Below are positions 35,247 to 45,085 of a stretch of DNA of 64,000 bases, one piece after another. How positions within the stretch are numbered: the stretch's first letter is position 1; each line of letters opens with the position of its first letter. Position numbers and translations under genes: made by a program. The notes under the pieces were generated by a model. The model was not told the DNA's origin. It searched no databases and saw only the letters and a program-made list of their open reading frames with translations. This DNA comes from Gilvimarinus algae (GTDB lineage Bacteria; Pseudomonadota; Gammaproteobacteria; Pseudomonadales; Cellvibrionaceae): NCBI RefSeq assembly GCF_030518215.1, contig NZ_JAULRT010000060.1:310001-374000 (forward strand), written 5' to 3'.

Positions 35247-36986
35247 TTAACCGTTGACAGCCACCGGTGGTATGTCTTCGCCAAAATAGCGCTTTTTCTT
35301 GGTCGCTTTCATCAGGGTGAGATCGCCCATAAACAAACCGTCCAGGCAGTCGCCAAAATCCGAATCGACGCTAAACGCCAGCAAGCTGTAGCCGCCGGGC
35401 TCGTAGAGTGCGGCGTACTGTTTGTAGAGGGTGGGGAACTTGTGGCCGGCCTCGGCGAACTGCTGTTGCAGGTAGCGGAAGGCCTGCTCCTGATCCATGC
35501 CGCTGAAGCGCTGATTGATCGCGGCAAAGTCGTCCGGCTCGATAAAGTGCGGGTGGTTCGCCTGAGCCAGGGGCTTGGCGGTGCGGTAGTATCGCTCGTA
35601 AAAGTACACGGTAAGGTCACGCAGCGCCTTGGGGTAGGCGGCGCTCATACTCACCGGCCCGAGCACATAGCGCACTTGCGGGTTGTGCGTGAGATAGGCG
35701 CCGAGGCCCTGCCAGAGGTAATCCAGGCTGGCCTTGCCCCAGTATTTGGGGTTGACGAAGCTGCGGCCGAGTTCGACACCTTGTTCCAGGTAAGTGAAAA
35801 CCTCTGGGTGGTAGTTGAACAGCTCGTCGGTGTAGAGGCCGGCCGCGCCCATCTGCTGCAAAATGCGGCCGCAGTCGCCAATGCGGTAGGCACCGGCAAT
35901 GGTCAGGTTGCTCTCATCCCAGAGCACCAGGTGGCGGTAGTGATGATCGTACTTGTCCAGGTCGCGGCGCGCGCCAGTGCCTTCTCCCACCAGCCGGAAG
36001 GTGTGTTCGCGCAGCCGGCCGATTTCGCGCAACACGGTAGGATGGCTCTGGTAATCGCAGAGAAAGATCTTGTTGTTGTCAGAGGTGGTGCCAATATGCT
36101 GCGCGTTCGCCAGCTCGGCCTTGATTGCACCGCGCTCTTCGGGGTGGGCGATGGTGCGTTCGGTCACGAACTGGGCACCGCGCTTTTTGCGCAGTTTATA
36201 AACGTGTTTTTTCAGGCGCTTGATGAGCGCTTTATCGGCCAGTTTGTCGGTGTCCAGCTCGGCGTGAGGGATAGGCTCGCCGATGCGGATGCGGATTTCC
36301 GCCGACTGCTTTTTAAACATTTCGCGCGCGAGCAGTGCTGTGCCAAACGGCTTGTAGAGCATGGAGGCGGAGTAAAACAGCAGGGAGTTTTTTGCCTCGA
36401 TAAACATGGGCAGAATGGGCGAGCCGGTTTTGCGCGCAAAGTGCAAAAAGCCCGCGTGCCAGGCGCCGTCGCGAATGCCCTTGGGGCTGGCTCGGGAGAC
36501 TTCGCCGGCGGGAAAAATAATCACGGCCTGGTCGTTGTTCAGCGCCTGGGCTATCGCCTTATAACTTCTGCGGTAGGCGCCGCGGGTCATGTTATCGAGC
36601 GGCAAAAAGACATTGTGCAATGGCTCAAAGGCCATGAGCATGTCGTTGGCGACGATGCGCACGTCCGGGCGAACCTCGCTCACCATGCGCAGCAGCGCCA
36701 ATCCGTCCAGCGAGCCTATGGGGTGATTGGCAATGATCACCACGCGGCCCTGGGCGGGAATGTTGTTGCGATCGCGCGAGCCGACGCTGTAGGTAAAGTT
36801 AAAAAACTCGAAAATCTGATCGATAAAGTCAATGCCGCGCAGCCCTTCATGATTGCGCAGAAACTGGTTGATCTCTTGCTCGTGGGTCAGTTTGCGCAGC
36901 AGCGACAGCGTCGGTCGTCGAATAATGGGCTTGGTGTTGGCAAAGCGCGGGAATTTCTCGGTGACAGATTGTTCGATGTTCAGCAT
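35247..36986 (-). CDS. olsF: Bifunctional ornithine-lipid synthase, OlsF type
   Basis: 579 aa. The N-terminal half is an acyltransferase with N-H-P-I-G-S-L-D-G (about residues 88-96) and F-P-A-G-E-V-S-R, like OlsA. The C-terminal half (about 295-579) is a GNAT-like OlsB domain (G-A-Y-R-I-G, E-L-G-R-S-F-V-N-P-K-Y-W, L-G-P-V-S-M-S). OlsB acylates ornithine with a 3-hydroxy fatty acid and OlsA adds the second acyl chain. Fusions in this order are known as OlsF. The product would be a phosphorus-free membrane lipid useful under phosphate limitation. Confidence 0.87.
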   Translation of the reverse strand: MLNIEQSVTEKFPRFANTKPIIRRPTLSLLRKLTHEQEINQFLRNHEGLRGIDFIDQIFEFFNFTYSVGSRDRNNIPAQGRVVIIANHPIGSLDGLALLRMVSEVRPDVRIVANDMLMAFEPLHNVFLPLDNMTRGAYRRSYKAIAQALNNDQAVIIFPAGEVSRASPKGIRDGAWHAGFLHFARKTGSPILPMFIEAKNSLLFYSASMLYKPFGTALLAREMFKKQSAEIRIRIGEPIPHAELDTDKLADKALIKRLKKHVYKLRKKRGAQFVTERTIAHPEERGAIKAELANAQHIGTTSDNNKIFLCDYQSHPTVLREIGRLREHTFRLVGEGTGARRDLDKYDHHYRHLVLWDESNLTIAGAYRIGDCGRILQQMGAAGLYTDELFNYHPEVFTYLEQGVELGRSFVNPKYWGKASLDYLWQGLGAYLTHNPQVRYVLGPVSMSAAYPKALRDLTVYFYERYYRTAKPLAQANHPHFIEPDDFAAINQRFSGMDQEQAFRYLQQQFAEAGHKFPTLYKQYAALYEPGGYSLLAFSVDSDFGDCLDGLFMGDLTLMKATKKKRYFGEDIPPVAVNG

Positions 36987-37090
36987 AGCTCTCGCCCGTT
37001 GTGGTCACCCGCCTGGGTGGGTGTTGGGGCTAAGCTAGATCGAAAAAGTGACAGTTGCGTGATGCTTTGGTGACCGGCCTGTGACAGGCC

Positions 37091-38194
37091 TTAATCAAGT
37101 GTGTGTGCGAGCCGCTGCAGTTGCTCCTGCTGGCGTTCCAGTAGGGCTTTATAGGGCGGCTTGATGTCGCGCAAAAGGCCGGCCTCGCCGAGCTCAATGT
37201 GGTGCAGCAGAGCGTCGCTCTGCAGGCGCGGGTCAATCCAGACGTCGCTGCGCTGATGCGTCGGTGCGTGCGGGCGGGGGTTGTGGTAGGCCTCGCTCAG
37301 GGTGAGGGCGTCATCGGCGGTGTCCGCGGCGAGAATATTGGCCGCCAATTTGAGTTTGGGGCTGTCTTCGGTGTTGCACAACCCAAGCGCGAGCACGCTG
37401 ATGCAGATACCGTAAAAGCAGGCGTTCTCGTTGGAGTCACCCGCCACTTCCAGTTGCAGACGGTCGCCGCTGAAGTGCTGTTTGCTGCCGGTGTAGAGCG
37501 CAAGTATACCGCGCAGGTGTTGGTCAAAGCGGTTCAGGCGCTCTTCAAAACCCGCGCGCGAGAGCTGCTGGCTCAGTTCATTGATATTGATAAAAACCAG
37601 CTCGATGATGACAGTGCAGTCGGGCAGCGCCGGGGGCTCGGCGTTGGCTTCTTCCTTTGTAGGCACCGTTAACGGAGGCGGAGCGGCCAAAGCTTCTGTC
37701 AGCCGGTGCTGGGCGAGCCACAAGAGCGCCAGGCAGCCGACAATGGCAAGCGTCCAGAGCCAGAGCCAGGTGCTGTAGGCTTGATACACCGGTGCCAGGG
37801 ATAAGGTCACTGTGAGGTGCCCGGCGATGTGTGTGTCCAAAGTGATGGGTGCGGTGAAGCTCAGCGCCCGGTGACCGGGGGTCAGCTCACTGCTGCCGCT
37901 TTGCACCAGCAGGCGGTTCTCGACATCGTGAATGGTGGCGCCGCGCACATCCGGCTGCTTCGCCAGGCTCTGCAAAATTACCTGCAGGCTGATCATGTCC
38001 TGCGCCAGGGCGGGCTCCACGGCCTGCGAGGCGGCCCGCTCGGCGAGGGCCTGGCCGTAGCGTGAGGCCTGTTCCTGGCGCTGGGCATCGGCTTGTGCCA
38101 GCGTCAGGAACACGCCCAGCACTCCCAGCAGCAACACCGCCAGGGTACACAGGCCGAGCAAAGGGGCGCGGGACAGACGCTGGCGTAGACTCAT
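37091..38194 (-). CDS. YtjB/AhpA-family membrane protein
   Basis: 367 aa. One N-terminal helix (about residues 12-34), a periplasmic domain of about 105 residues, and a second helix (about 140-160) precede a cytoplasmic domain. This is the YtjB (Smp)/AhpA layout. As in E. coli, the gene is divergent from serB. The periplasmic part has Q-A-V-E-P-A-L and H-D-V-E-N-R-L-L-V-Q-S-G. Function unclear. Confidence 0.72.
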   Translation of the reverse strand: MSLRQRLSRAPLLGLCTLAVLLLGVLGVFLTLAQADAQRQEQASRYGQALAERAASQAVEPALAQDMISLQVILQSLAKQPDVRGATIHDVENRLLVQSGSSELTPGHRALSFTAPITLDTHIAGHLTVTLSLAPVYQAYSTWLWLWTLAIVGCLALLWLAQHRLTEALAAPPPLTVPTKEEANAEPPALPDCTVIIELVFININELSQQLSRAGFEERLNRFDQHLRGILALYTGSKQHFSGDRLQLEVAGDSNENACFYGICISVLALGLCNTEDSPKLKLAANILAADTADDALTLSEAYHNPRPHAPTHQRSDVWIDPRLQSDALLHHIELGEAGLLRDIKPPYKALLERQQEQLQRLAHTLD

Positions 38195-38386
38195 GGGGGA
38201 TCCGCTGTTGTTAGAAGTCGGCGCATTCTAGCGCAGTTGCGGTATCTAAACATGAGTGAGGGTGAATGAATAGCCCGGGGCGCTTCAACAGCGGTGCAAC
38301 GCGGGAGCGGGCCTTGTGCGGCTTCATAGTCAGAGCCCAACCTTAGCCGCTATAATGCGCCTTTTCTTCGGACTTTATCGGTCATT

Positions 38387-39604
38387 GTGAAACAGATCCT
38401 CTTGATTAGCGCCGTCGGCTCCGACCGGCCGGGCGTCACCTCAGCCATTACTCAGGTTCTCGGTCGCTATCAGGCCGCCATTCTCGATATTGGCCAGGCG
38501 GTGATCCACGACAGCCTCACCCTCGGTTTACTGGTGGGGGTGGATACGGCCAATGTCAGCCAACAGCAGCTGCTCGATGAGCTGCAAGCGGCGACGGCGG
38601 CGCTGGGTATCAATATCCGCTTTACACCGATTGACCACGACAATTACCAGCAGTGGGTGGAGCAGCAGGGCAAGGCACGTTACATCGTGACCCTGCTCGC
38701 GCGCGAAGTCACTGCCGGGCAAATTGCCGATCTGACTCAGGTCACCGTCAAGCACGGGCTGAATATCGACAACATCAATCGTCTCTCCGGGCGTATTTCT
38801 CTGGACGGTGCCGATCGCAAAACCAGCGCCTGCGTGGAGTTTTCCGTCCGCGGTGAGCCGGCCGACCGCGAGGCGCTGCGGGCCGACTTTATGGAGCTGT
38901 CGACTCTGCACGAGGTGGACATCGCCTTTCAAAAGGACACGGTCTACCGGCGCAACCGGCGCTTGGTGTGCTTTGACATGGACTCCACGCTGATCGAGGC
39001 CGAGGTGATCGACGAGCTGGCCAAGGCCGCCGGCGTGGGCCAGCAGGTGGCCGAGATTACCGAGCTGGCCATGCGCGGTGAGCTGGATTTTAACGAGAGC
39101 TTCGCCCGGCGGATGGCGCTGCTCAAGGGGCTCGATGAACGAGTGCTGGCCGAGATCGCTGAGCATTTGCCGATTACCGAGGGCGCGGAAAAGCTGATCG
39201 CCAGCTTGAAAAAACTCGGGTATAAAACCGCTATTCTCTCCGGCGGCTTTCAGTACTTTGGCGAGTATTTGCAGAAAAAGCTGGGCATTGATTACGTTTA
39301 CGCCAACACCCTGGATATTGTCGATGGCAAGGTCACCGGGGAGGTCAAAGGCGAGGTGGTTAATGGCGAGCGCAAGGCGGCGCTGTTAAAAATGCTTGCC
39401 GAGCGCGAGGGCATCACTACTGAACAAACCATCGCTGTCGGCGATGGCGCCAATGATCTGCCGATGCTTGGTGCCGCAGGCCTGGGCATTGCTTTCAGGG
39501 CCAAGCCCCTGGTGAAAGCTTCGGCCGAGCAGGCGATTTCGACGTTGGGGCTGGATGCGATTTTGTATCTGATGGGGTTTCGCGAACGCGATCAAATTGT
39601 CTGA
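38387..39604 (+). CDS. serB: Phosphoserine phosphatase
   Basis: 405 aa from a GTG. Last step of serine synthesis: O-phosphoserine to serine. Two ACT-like regulatory domains fill residues 1-180. The HAD domain has D-M-D-S-T at 197-201 (nucleophile Asp197), then L-S-G-G-F and G-D-G-A-N-D. This long two-ACT form is the Pseudomonas type. It is convergent with fimX, 38 bp apart, and divergent from the ytjB-like gene. Confidence 0.96.
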   Translation: MKQILLISAVGSDRPGVTSAITQVLGRYQAAILDIGQAVIHDSLTLGLLVGVDTANVSQQQLLDELQAATAALGINIRFTPIDHDNYQQWVEQQGKARYIVTLLAREVTAGQIADLTQVTVKHGLNIDNINRLSGRISLDGADRKTSACVEFSVRGEPADREALRADFMELSTLHEVDIAFQKDTVYRRNRRLVCFDMDSTLIEAEVIDELAKAAGVGQQVAEITELAMRGELDFNESFARRMALLKGLDERVLAEIAEHLPITEGAEKLIASLKKLGYKTAILSGGFQYFGEYLQKKLGIDYVYANTLDIVDGKVTGEVKGEVVNGERKAALLKMLAEREGITTEQTIAVGDGANDLPMLGAAGLGIAFRAKPLVKASAEQAISTLGLDAILYLMGFRERDQIV

Positions 39605-39642
39605 TGACACACGCAGGCGGCTGGCGCCGCCTGCTTCACAGC

Positions 39643-41724
39643 TTAGCCTTCCATATTGAAATCGTAACTCATGGAGTGGGTTGGCTCCTGCAGATAGTGC
39701 CCCTGAATAAAGTGCACCCCTGCCTGCCAGAGCGTAGACAGCACGCTGGCGTTTTCTACAAAAGGCACAATAGTGATTTTCTCCTGCTCGTGCAGCTCCT
39801 GCAGTAATTGTGTGAGTGCCTCGGGGCTCTCGCTCTTGCTCTGAATGTCCTGGGTAAAGGAGCCATCGACTTTGATGATGCTGGCGTTGACGTGCTTGAG
39901 CGCGTTAAACGGATTGAGCGAGCAGCCAAAGTTACTGATGGCCAGCGACGTGCCGAGCTTGGTCAAACCGTTGTTAAGCGCCTTGGCGGCATTCAGATGG
40001 TTGGTGACGTCTACTTCCTGCGCCTGGAACACCACCGAGTCGGCGGTGAGCTTGGCCGCCTTAAAGGCAACGCCGAGCCAGGGAACGAGGGTTTCATCGC
40101 ACACCGAGGCGCGGTTGAGGTTGACGATAAGCTTGGTTTTATTGCCGCGGGCGCGGTGCTCGGACAACATCTTAATCGACTCGAGAATCACCCAGCGATC
40201 AATTTTTACGCCTATACCGGCCTCAGCCGCCGACTCGAGAAAGCGGTTGGGGGAAACTTCTTCGCCCTCACTGTTCACCAGGCGCAGCAATACCTCGTAG
40301 TACTCTTCGTCAGAACCGCGCAAACTGATAATGGGTTGGAACAGCAAGCGGAACAAATCGTTGTCCAACGCGTGCTGCACCTCGCCGACGATATCCCGCT
40401 CCTGGCGCTCTTCTTCGCTGATGGGCGGCTCGTAGAGCAGGGCCTGGGCATCTTCCGCTTCGCGCGCTTTTTCCATAGCGTCTATGGCCTGCTCAATCAC
40501 CGTCTCAGCGCTGACACTGTTCTCGTTGATAATCGAGACACCAATGGAGGCGTTGACCTGCAGGGTCTTACTGTTGACCTCGACAATGTGGTCGGCAATT
40601 TCCCGGCATAGGGCTTCGGCGCGCTTTACCGCTTCGTTGGCGGTGGTGTTGCCGGTGAGCAGGGTGAAGCTGGAGTCGCCGAAACGGGCCAGGCTTTCGC
40701 CCTCTCCGGCCTTGCTGGCGAACAGCTGGGCGAGATCCTTGAGCGCGGCGTCGGCGCCCGCCACCCCGAGTTTGCCCTGCACGGCATCGGCATAGTCATC
40801 AATATCAATGTACAGCAGCGCCCGGCTCTGGCCATCGGGCAGGTTGTCGATCAGTTTGTCGGTGTGGGCCAACATGTGGGTGCGATTGTTCAGCCCGGTG
40901 ACCACATCCTTCCACTTGACGGCTTCGAGCTCGCGAGCAGTGGCCGCGTCCTTGCGTGTGGCTTTGGCGAGAAACTGAATGCAGGGCTCGTCATCGTAGG
41001 TGGCGTGGGCCACTTGCAGGGCGATGTCGGTACTGGAGCCGTCCTGCTTTAGGCCCTGAAAATTCAGCTTGGTGGATTCGGCATCCACACCCTTGAGCGT
41101 AAACTCTTTAAGAAACTCTTTCAGGGTGGCCTGGTCTTCGTCGCTGACCATGTCCATGATGGGCATGCAGTCGATATCGTCTTTATCGTTGTAACCAAAC
41201 AGCTCGGCAAAGGACTCGTTGGCGTAGAGGTAGAGCCCATCCTGAACATAGGCAATGGCGTCGCGAGAGCTGTCCAGCAGCGACTGGGAGCGGCGCTCGG
41301 ACTCGCGAAAGCGCCGGTCGGTAATGCGCTTTTCCTGACGTTGATTGCGGTTGGCGATTTCGCGACCGATGACCAGCAGCAGGTGCTGATCTTCATCCAG
41401 GCGCACCACATCGACGGCGCCGAGTTTCATGCCTTCGACAATGGTGGGGCTGCCCTCTTCGTCGGTGAGCAGAACCATCGGAACGTCCTTATTGAGACGG
41501 CGAATCTGTTTAATCGCCTCCTGAGGCGTCAGGTTCTGGGTTTTGTCGTGGGCGATCATCAAGTCCCACGCTTGATCTTCCAGCAGCTTGACCAAGGACT
41601 CATTGCTGGTCACATGCTGGGCGCGACTGGGTCGTCCGGCGTTATGCAGCATGCTGATAAGGCGTTCCGCCTCGGCCTGGGAGTCGTTGAGGATAAGCAG
41701 GCGGATCGTTTCATTGGGGTTCAT
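39643..41724 (-). CDS. fimX: FimX-type REC-PAS-GGDEF-EAL protein
   Basis: 693 aa from the ATG at 41724, almost the 691 aa of Pseudomonas FimX as I recall it; the open frame extends 53 codons upstream without a good site. Domain order: receiver-like (I-R-L-L-I-L-N-D-S-Q-A-E-A-E-R, about 5-120), PAS (about 145-260), GGDEF with G-D-S-S-F in place of GGDEF, and EAL with E-V-L-L-R in place of EALLR. As in FimX, both enzymatic motifs are degenerate, so it should bind c-di-GMP through the EAL domain and control type IV pilus assembly. The serB neighbour also matches Pseudomonas. Confidence 0.88.
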   Translation of the reverse strand: MNPNETIRLLILNDSQAEAERLISMLHNAGRPSRAQHVTSNESLVKLLEDQAWDLMIAHDKTQNLTPQEAIKQIRRLNKDVPMVLLTDEEGSPTIVEGMKLGAVDVVRLDEDQHLLLVIGREIANRNQRQEKRITDRRFRESERRSQSLLDSSRDAIAYVQDGLYLYANESFAELFGYNDKDDIDCMPIMDMVSDEDQATLKEFLKEFTLKGVDAESTKLNFQGLKQDGSSTDIALQVAHATYDDEPCIQFLAKATRKDAATARELEAVKWKDVVTGLNNRTHMLAHTDKLIDNLPDGQSRALLYIDIDDYADAVQGKLGVAGADAALKDLAQLFASKAGEGESLARFGDSSFTLLTGNTTANEAVKRAEALCREIADHIVEVNSKTLQVNASIGVSIINENSVSAETVIEQAIDAMEKAREAEDAQALLYEPPISEEERQERDIVGEVQHALDNDLFRLLFQPIISLRGSDEEYYEVLLRLVNSEGEEVSPNRFLESAAEAGIGVKIDRWVILESIKMLSEHRARGNKTKLIVNLNRASVCDETLVPWLGVAFKAAKLTADSVVFQAQEVDVTNHLNAAKALNNGLTKLGTSLAISNFGCSLNPFNALKHVNASIIKVDGSFTQDIQSKSESPEALTQLLQELHEQEKITIVPFVENASVLSTLWQAGVHFIQGHYLQEPTHSMSYDFNMEG

Positions 41725-42142
41725 AGAGGATAACTGCGCTCGTCTATTCTCATCGTTGGTTGAGTGCGCTCGCCGCTGATCCCTCAGGTCTGTTAACAGG
41801 GCATGTCTCATGCGCCTTCGGGTAAGCGTTGTTGCTGTGCCGTGGCGGTAACACTCACCAATCCCTTCTCCCTGTGAGGACAAGAGTGCGCAGCCATTGC
41901 TACGGGCACTACCCGAAGAGTGTTAACAGATCCTAGCGGAAAGAAATCCATTCACTCGAAAAGTCATACCGGCCGTCGGCATGTACTTGCAATATGTAGT
42001 CTATCTGGCCGGAAGCGACAACTATATTAACCGAAACCGGCCCCAGGACAACACCTGTAAAATGATTGATGCGCCGCCTTCACCCTTGTGGTTGAAAAAT
42101 GCGACGAGCTTGGCGTTTCCCGCTCGCCCCCTTATCACGACC
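41725..42142. other. Region upstream of fimX
   Basis: 418 bp between the fimX start and the end of the PilZ gene. It holds the candidate promoter at 41963-41992 and a 10-bp palindrome CTGTTAACAG (41790-41799). No further gene is seen; the in-frame extension of fimX here has no ribosome site. Confidence 0.5.
41963..41992 (-). promoter_or_regulatory. Candidate sigma70 promoter for fimX
   Basis: On the minus strand TTGCAA (41992-41987), 18 bp, TATGAC (41968-41963). Four of six bases match consensus in each box. It would give a long leader of about 230 nt. Confidence 0.3.
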
Positions 42143-43945
42143 TTATTCACGCCATACGGATTCGAAGTCGTCGGTTGAGCGCTTGTCGGCCTTTTCGGTG
42201 TTGGCGTCGGTGCTGACCAGGGTCTTATAGGCAAACTGACTCACGGTGCCCGTGGTAAACAGGCGCCTTGTCAGTTGCATGGTGGTGAGCTTGCCGTTTT
42301 GATAGAGCTTAATTTTTTGCTGCTCGTGAAAGCTCAAGGCGTTGGTTAGCAAGCTGGCGGGGCGGTTGGCCAGTCGCTGGGCGGGTAGCGCGAGTACCCG
42401 CAGGTATTCGGCCGAATCGCCGGTTTTTTGCAGCAGGGCGGCAGCGGCGGGCTGCGCCTGGGGCGCCAGCAGCTGGATGCCCAGCTGGCTTGAGCCGCGC
42501 GCCTGCTGTACCCAGCGAACTGCCGCTATGGCCCATTTGTGACGCCCGGGTTCGCGCACCCCGAGCAACTCGCCGGCCTTGAGTTGTAGGGGGCTTTCGG
42601 TATGCCACTCCAGGCAGTAACCGCCGGCACTGACGTCCACCACATCCACCGAGTAAATGGGGTGCTGGCCGCGATAGCGCAGCCGGGCGCTGCGGCGGAT
42701 ACTTTCCTCGACATTACTGGTAGAAGCGCTGGAGTTGGTGATAGTGGGCTTGGCCACATCAAAAGCCTCGCCCCAGGGGTCGGCGGCCTCGGGGCTGATG
42801 CGGTCTTTGAGCTTTAAGCTGCGCTTTTTAAAAATGCCGTCGTCACTGTCGTCCAGACCCAGGTCGGAGGGTTGGCGCACAAACATATTAAAAGGTGTTT
42901 CATCGGCCACGTGAAAGTGCAGGTTGGACAGGCCGACGGTCACCTCAAGCTGGCCCTCCCCGGCGTGGCGATCAAAGCTGCGCTGGGCCGGCTTCTGCCA
43001 GGCGTTGATTGCGTGAGTCACCAGCGCCGAGGACAGCTTCATGTTTTTCAGGGTATCTGGTGAATGGAGAATAGACGCCAGTTCGTCGCACAGAGCGGTG
43101 GTGTCTATTTGGCGCACTACATCGCTCTCGTACAGGCTCAGGCGCGTGCGATACACCGGCGGCGTGTCACTGTCGAGCATAACGCTGTAGAGGTTGCTGG
43201 CCTGCTCCGGGTCGAGGGTATCGAGGCGCGCCTTGCCAGCGAGCGTCTCCAGCGCCAGATAAATGTGGTAGAGGTCGTTTTGGCGCAACTGGTTGGGGCG
43301 ACAGGAGGCCAGCAGGCAGATGCGCAGGTAGGCGGCATCAATGGTGCGCACGCCCCGATGATAGGGCAGGGGGTCGTCAACCGCTACCCGTGTGAGGTTG
43401 TGCAGCTCTGCCAAATGGTAAAGGGTATGAAGTTCGCGCCACAGCTGGTTGATGGTGGGTGTATACAGCTGGTAGCTGCGCAGCAACAGCAGGCCCAGAC
43501 CGGTAATGGCCCGGTGAATTGTCAGCGCCTTGAGCTCGTCGGAGCAGCGCCCTGACAGCACATCGCGCACTGCGGCTAAATAGGCGTTGCTCAAGTGTTT
43601 TTGCAGCGCCTGGGCCACGGTGGCGGCTTTGCGCGCGGGCTCGGGCAGGATGATCGGCTGATTGAGAAAGGCTTTTGACAGACCGACAATGCAGCCCTGC
43701 ACGGCGGGGCGCACCACTTCGAGAACCGCCACATGGTTGTCGCCATCGGTCTTTAAGCGGGCCAGCTCAGGTAATGCTGAATAGAGAACGGCACTGACAA
43801 AACTGGTACGCGTCAGCGGCAGGGCATCGACCCACTGTTCAACACTCTTGGGCGACGCGCTTTTGCAGAAACTCAACTGCTTGAGGTCCGCCTCGGGCAA
43901 GCGCAGCCTTGCCAATAACTGTTGCTGTTCGGTCTGGGTATTCAT
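42143..43945 (-). CDS. PilZ-domain c-di-GMP-binding protein
   Basis: 600 aa. The N-terminal ~420 residues are helical, with no domain I can name. A PilZ domain (about 425-520) follows, with an arginine cluster R-R-S-A-R-L-R-Y-R and D-V-S-A-G-G, the two halves of the PilZ signature (RxxxR and (D/N)xSxxG). It lies next to fimX on the same strand, so a shared role in c-di-GMP control of pili or motility is likely. Pseudomonas also has a large uncharacterised gene beside fimX. Confidence 0.8.
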   Translation of the reverse strand: MNTQTEQQQLLARLRLPEADLKQLSFCKSASPKSVEQWVDALPLTRTSFVSAVLYSALPELARLKTDGDNHVAVLEVVRPAVQGCIVGLSKAFLNQPIILPEPARKAATVAQALQKHLSNAYLAAVRDVLSGRCSDELKALTIHRAITGLGLLLLRSYQLYTPTINQLWRELHTLYHLAELHNLTRVAVDDPLPYHRGVRTIDAAYLRICLLASCRPNQLRQNDLYHIYLALETLAGKARLDTLDPEQASNLYSVMLDSDTPPVYRTRLSLYESDVVRQIDTTALCDELASILHSPDTLKNMKLSSALVTHAINAWQKPAQRSFDRHAGEGQLEVTVGLSNLHFHVADETPFNMFVRQPSDLGLDDSDDGIFKKRSLKLKDRISPEAADPWGEAFDVAKPTITNSSASTSNVEESIRRSARLRYRGQHPIYSVDVVDVSAGGYCLEWHTESPLQLKAGELLGVREPGRHKWAIAAVRWVQQARGSSQLGIQLLAPQAQPAAAALLQKTGDSAEYLRVLALPAQRLANRPASLLTNALSFHEQQKIKLYQNGKLTTMQLTRRLFTTGTVSQFAYKTLVSTDANTEKADKRSTDDFESVWRE

Positions 43946-44031
43946 GCGTCCTCAGCGTCGCTCGTATCTTATCAGGAATATAGCGGATTTCGTCTCGCCC
44001 TGTCGCCCCAAAACTCGCCGTCGTGTCTGTG

Positions 44032-45045
44032 TTAGTCGCAGTAGACGGGGGTCTTGCAGGGCTCGCCGGCAATTTCCCGCACAAGCTTTGGCACCAGATA
44101 GCCCGACATCGACGCCTGCAACTGGCGGTGTAAGTGCACGGCGCTGGCTGTGTCCACATCAAAGTGCGCCGCGCCTTTGACCTTGTCGAGCAGGTGCAGG
44201 TAGTAGGGCAGCACGCCGCAGGTAAACAGCCGCTCACTGAGATTTTGCAGCGCCTCTAGTGAGTCGTTGATGCCGCGCAGCAGCACCGTTTGATTCAGCA
44301 CCGTTACGCCCGCGCCGCGCAGCCGCGCCAGGGCGCCGGCAACCTCATGGTCAATTTCGTTGGCGTGGTTGGCGTGGATCACCAGGGTGTTGGCAAAGCG
44401 GCTGGTCGCCAGCCAGTCCAGGCAGTCGTCGGTGATGCGCGCCGGGATCACCACCGGCAGACGCGAGTGGACCCGCAGGCGCTGCACGTGGTCGATATCG
44501 GCGATCTGGCCGCTGAGCCAGGCGAGCAGCGAGTCGGGGGCGCCGAGCGGATCGCCGCCGCTGAAGATCACTTCGGTGATGGAGCGGTCGCGGCGGATAT
44601 AGTCGAGCGCCGGCTGCCAGCTGGCTTTGCCCGTGCGGTTATTTTCGTAGGGAAAGTGCCGCCTAAAACAGTAGCGGCAGTTAATGGCGCAGCTGCCGGT
44701 GACGATCAACAATACCCGGCCGCGATACTTGTGAATCAGCCCTGGGTGGGGGTTGGCCTCGGCCTCGGCGAGGGGGTCTTCGGTGTAGCCCGGCTCGGCG
44801 TTGAGTTCCTCGGCGAGCGGCAGCACCTGCAGCAACAGAGGGTCACGCGGGTTGCCTTTTTCCATGCGGGCGGCGTAGGCGCGTGGCACCCGCAGGGCGA
44901 AGTCGCCGGCGCCGGCGCGGGCTCCTTCGAGCAGCCCCGGGTCCAGCTCTAGCACGCGGCAGAGTTCTTCTGGGGTGCGAATGAGCTCTTTCAGCGCCTC
45001 TTGCCAGGTTTCGGTCTGCCATGTGGCAGCGGTTCGATGTATCAT
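44032..45045 (-). CDS. epmB: EF-P-specific lysine 2,3-aminomutase
   Basis: 337 aa from the ATG at 45045 (the frame extends upstream but would overlap efp). Radical-SAM enzyme with [11 protein letters not shown], the CxxxCxxC iron-sulfur motif, and F-S-G-G-D-P-L. It makes (R)-beta-lysine, which EpmA attaches to EF-P. E. coli EpmB is 342 aa. It is divergent from efp with 40 bp between starts, so the three pathway genes sit together. Confidence 0.95.
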   Translation of the reverse strand: MIHRTAATWQTETWQEALKELIRTPEELCRVLELDPGLLEGARAGAGDFALRVPRAYAARMEKGNPRDPLLLQVLPLAEELNAEPGYTEDPLAEAEANPHPGLIHKYRGRVLLIVTGSCAINCRYCFRRHFPYENNRTGKASWQPALDYIRRDRSITEVIFSGGDPLGAPDSLLAWLSGQIADIDHVQRLRVHSRLPVVIPARITDDCLDWLATSRFANTLVIHANHANEIDHEVAGALARLRGAGVTVLNQTVLLRGINDSLEALQNLSERLFTCGVLPYYLHLLDKVKGAAHFDVDTASAVHLHRQLQASMSGYLVPKLVREIAGEPCKTPVYCD

Positions 45046-45085
45046 TGGCGCCTTTGAATTTCTGTCAACGTCTACGAGAGGGGTT

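Noticed and set aside
41725-41883. N-terminal extension of FimX by 53 codons
   Set aside because: No ribosome site, Arg-rich non-domain sequence, and the shorter form matches the FimX family length.
44975-45085. N-terminal extension of EF-P by 37 codons
   Set aside because: It would overlap the divergent epmB start; the standard EF-P N-terminus begins at 45086.
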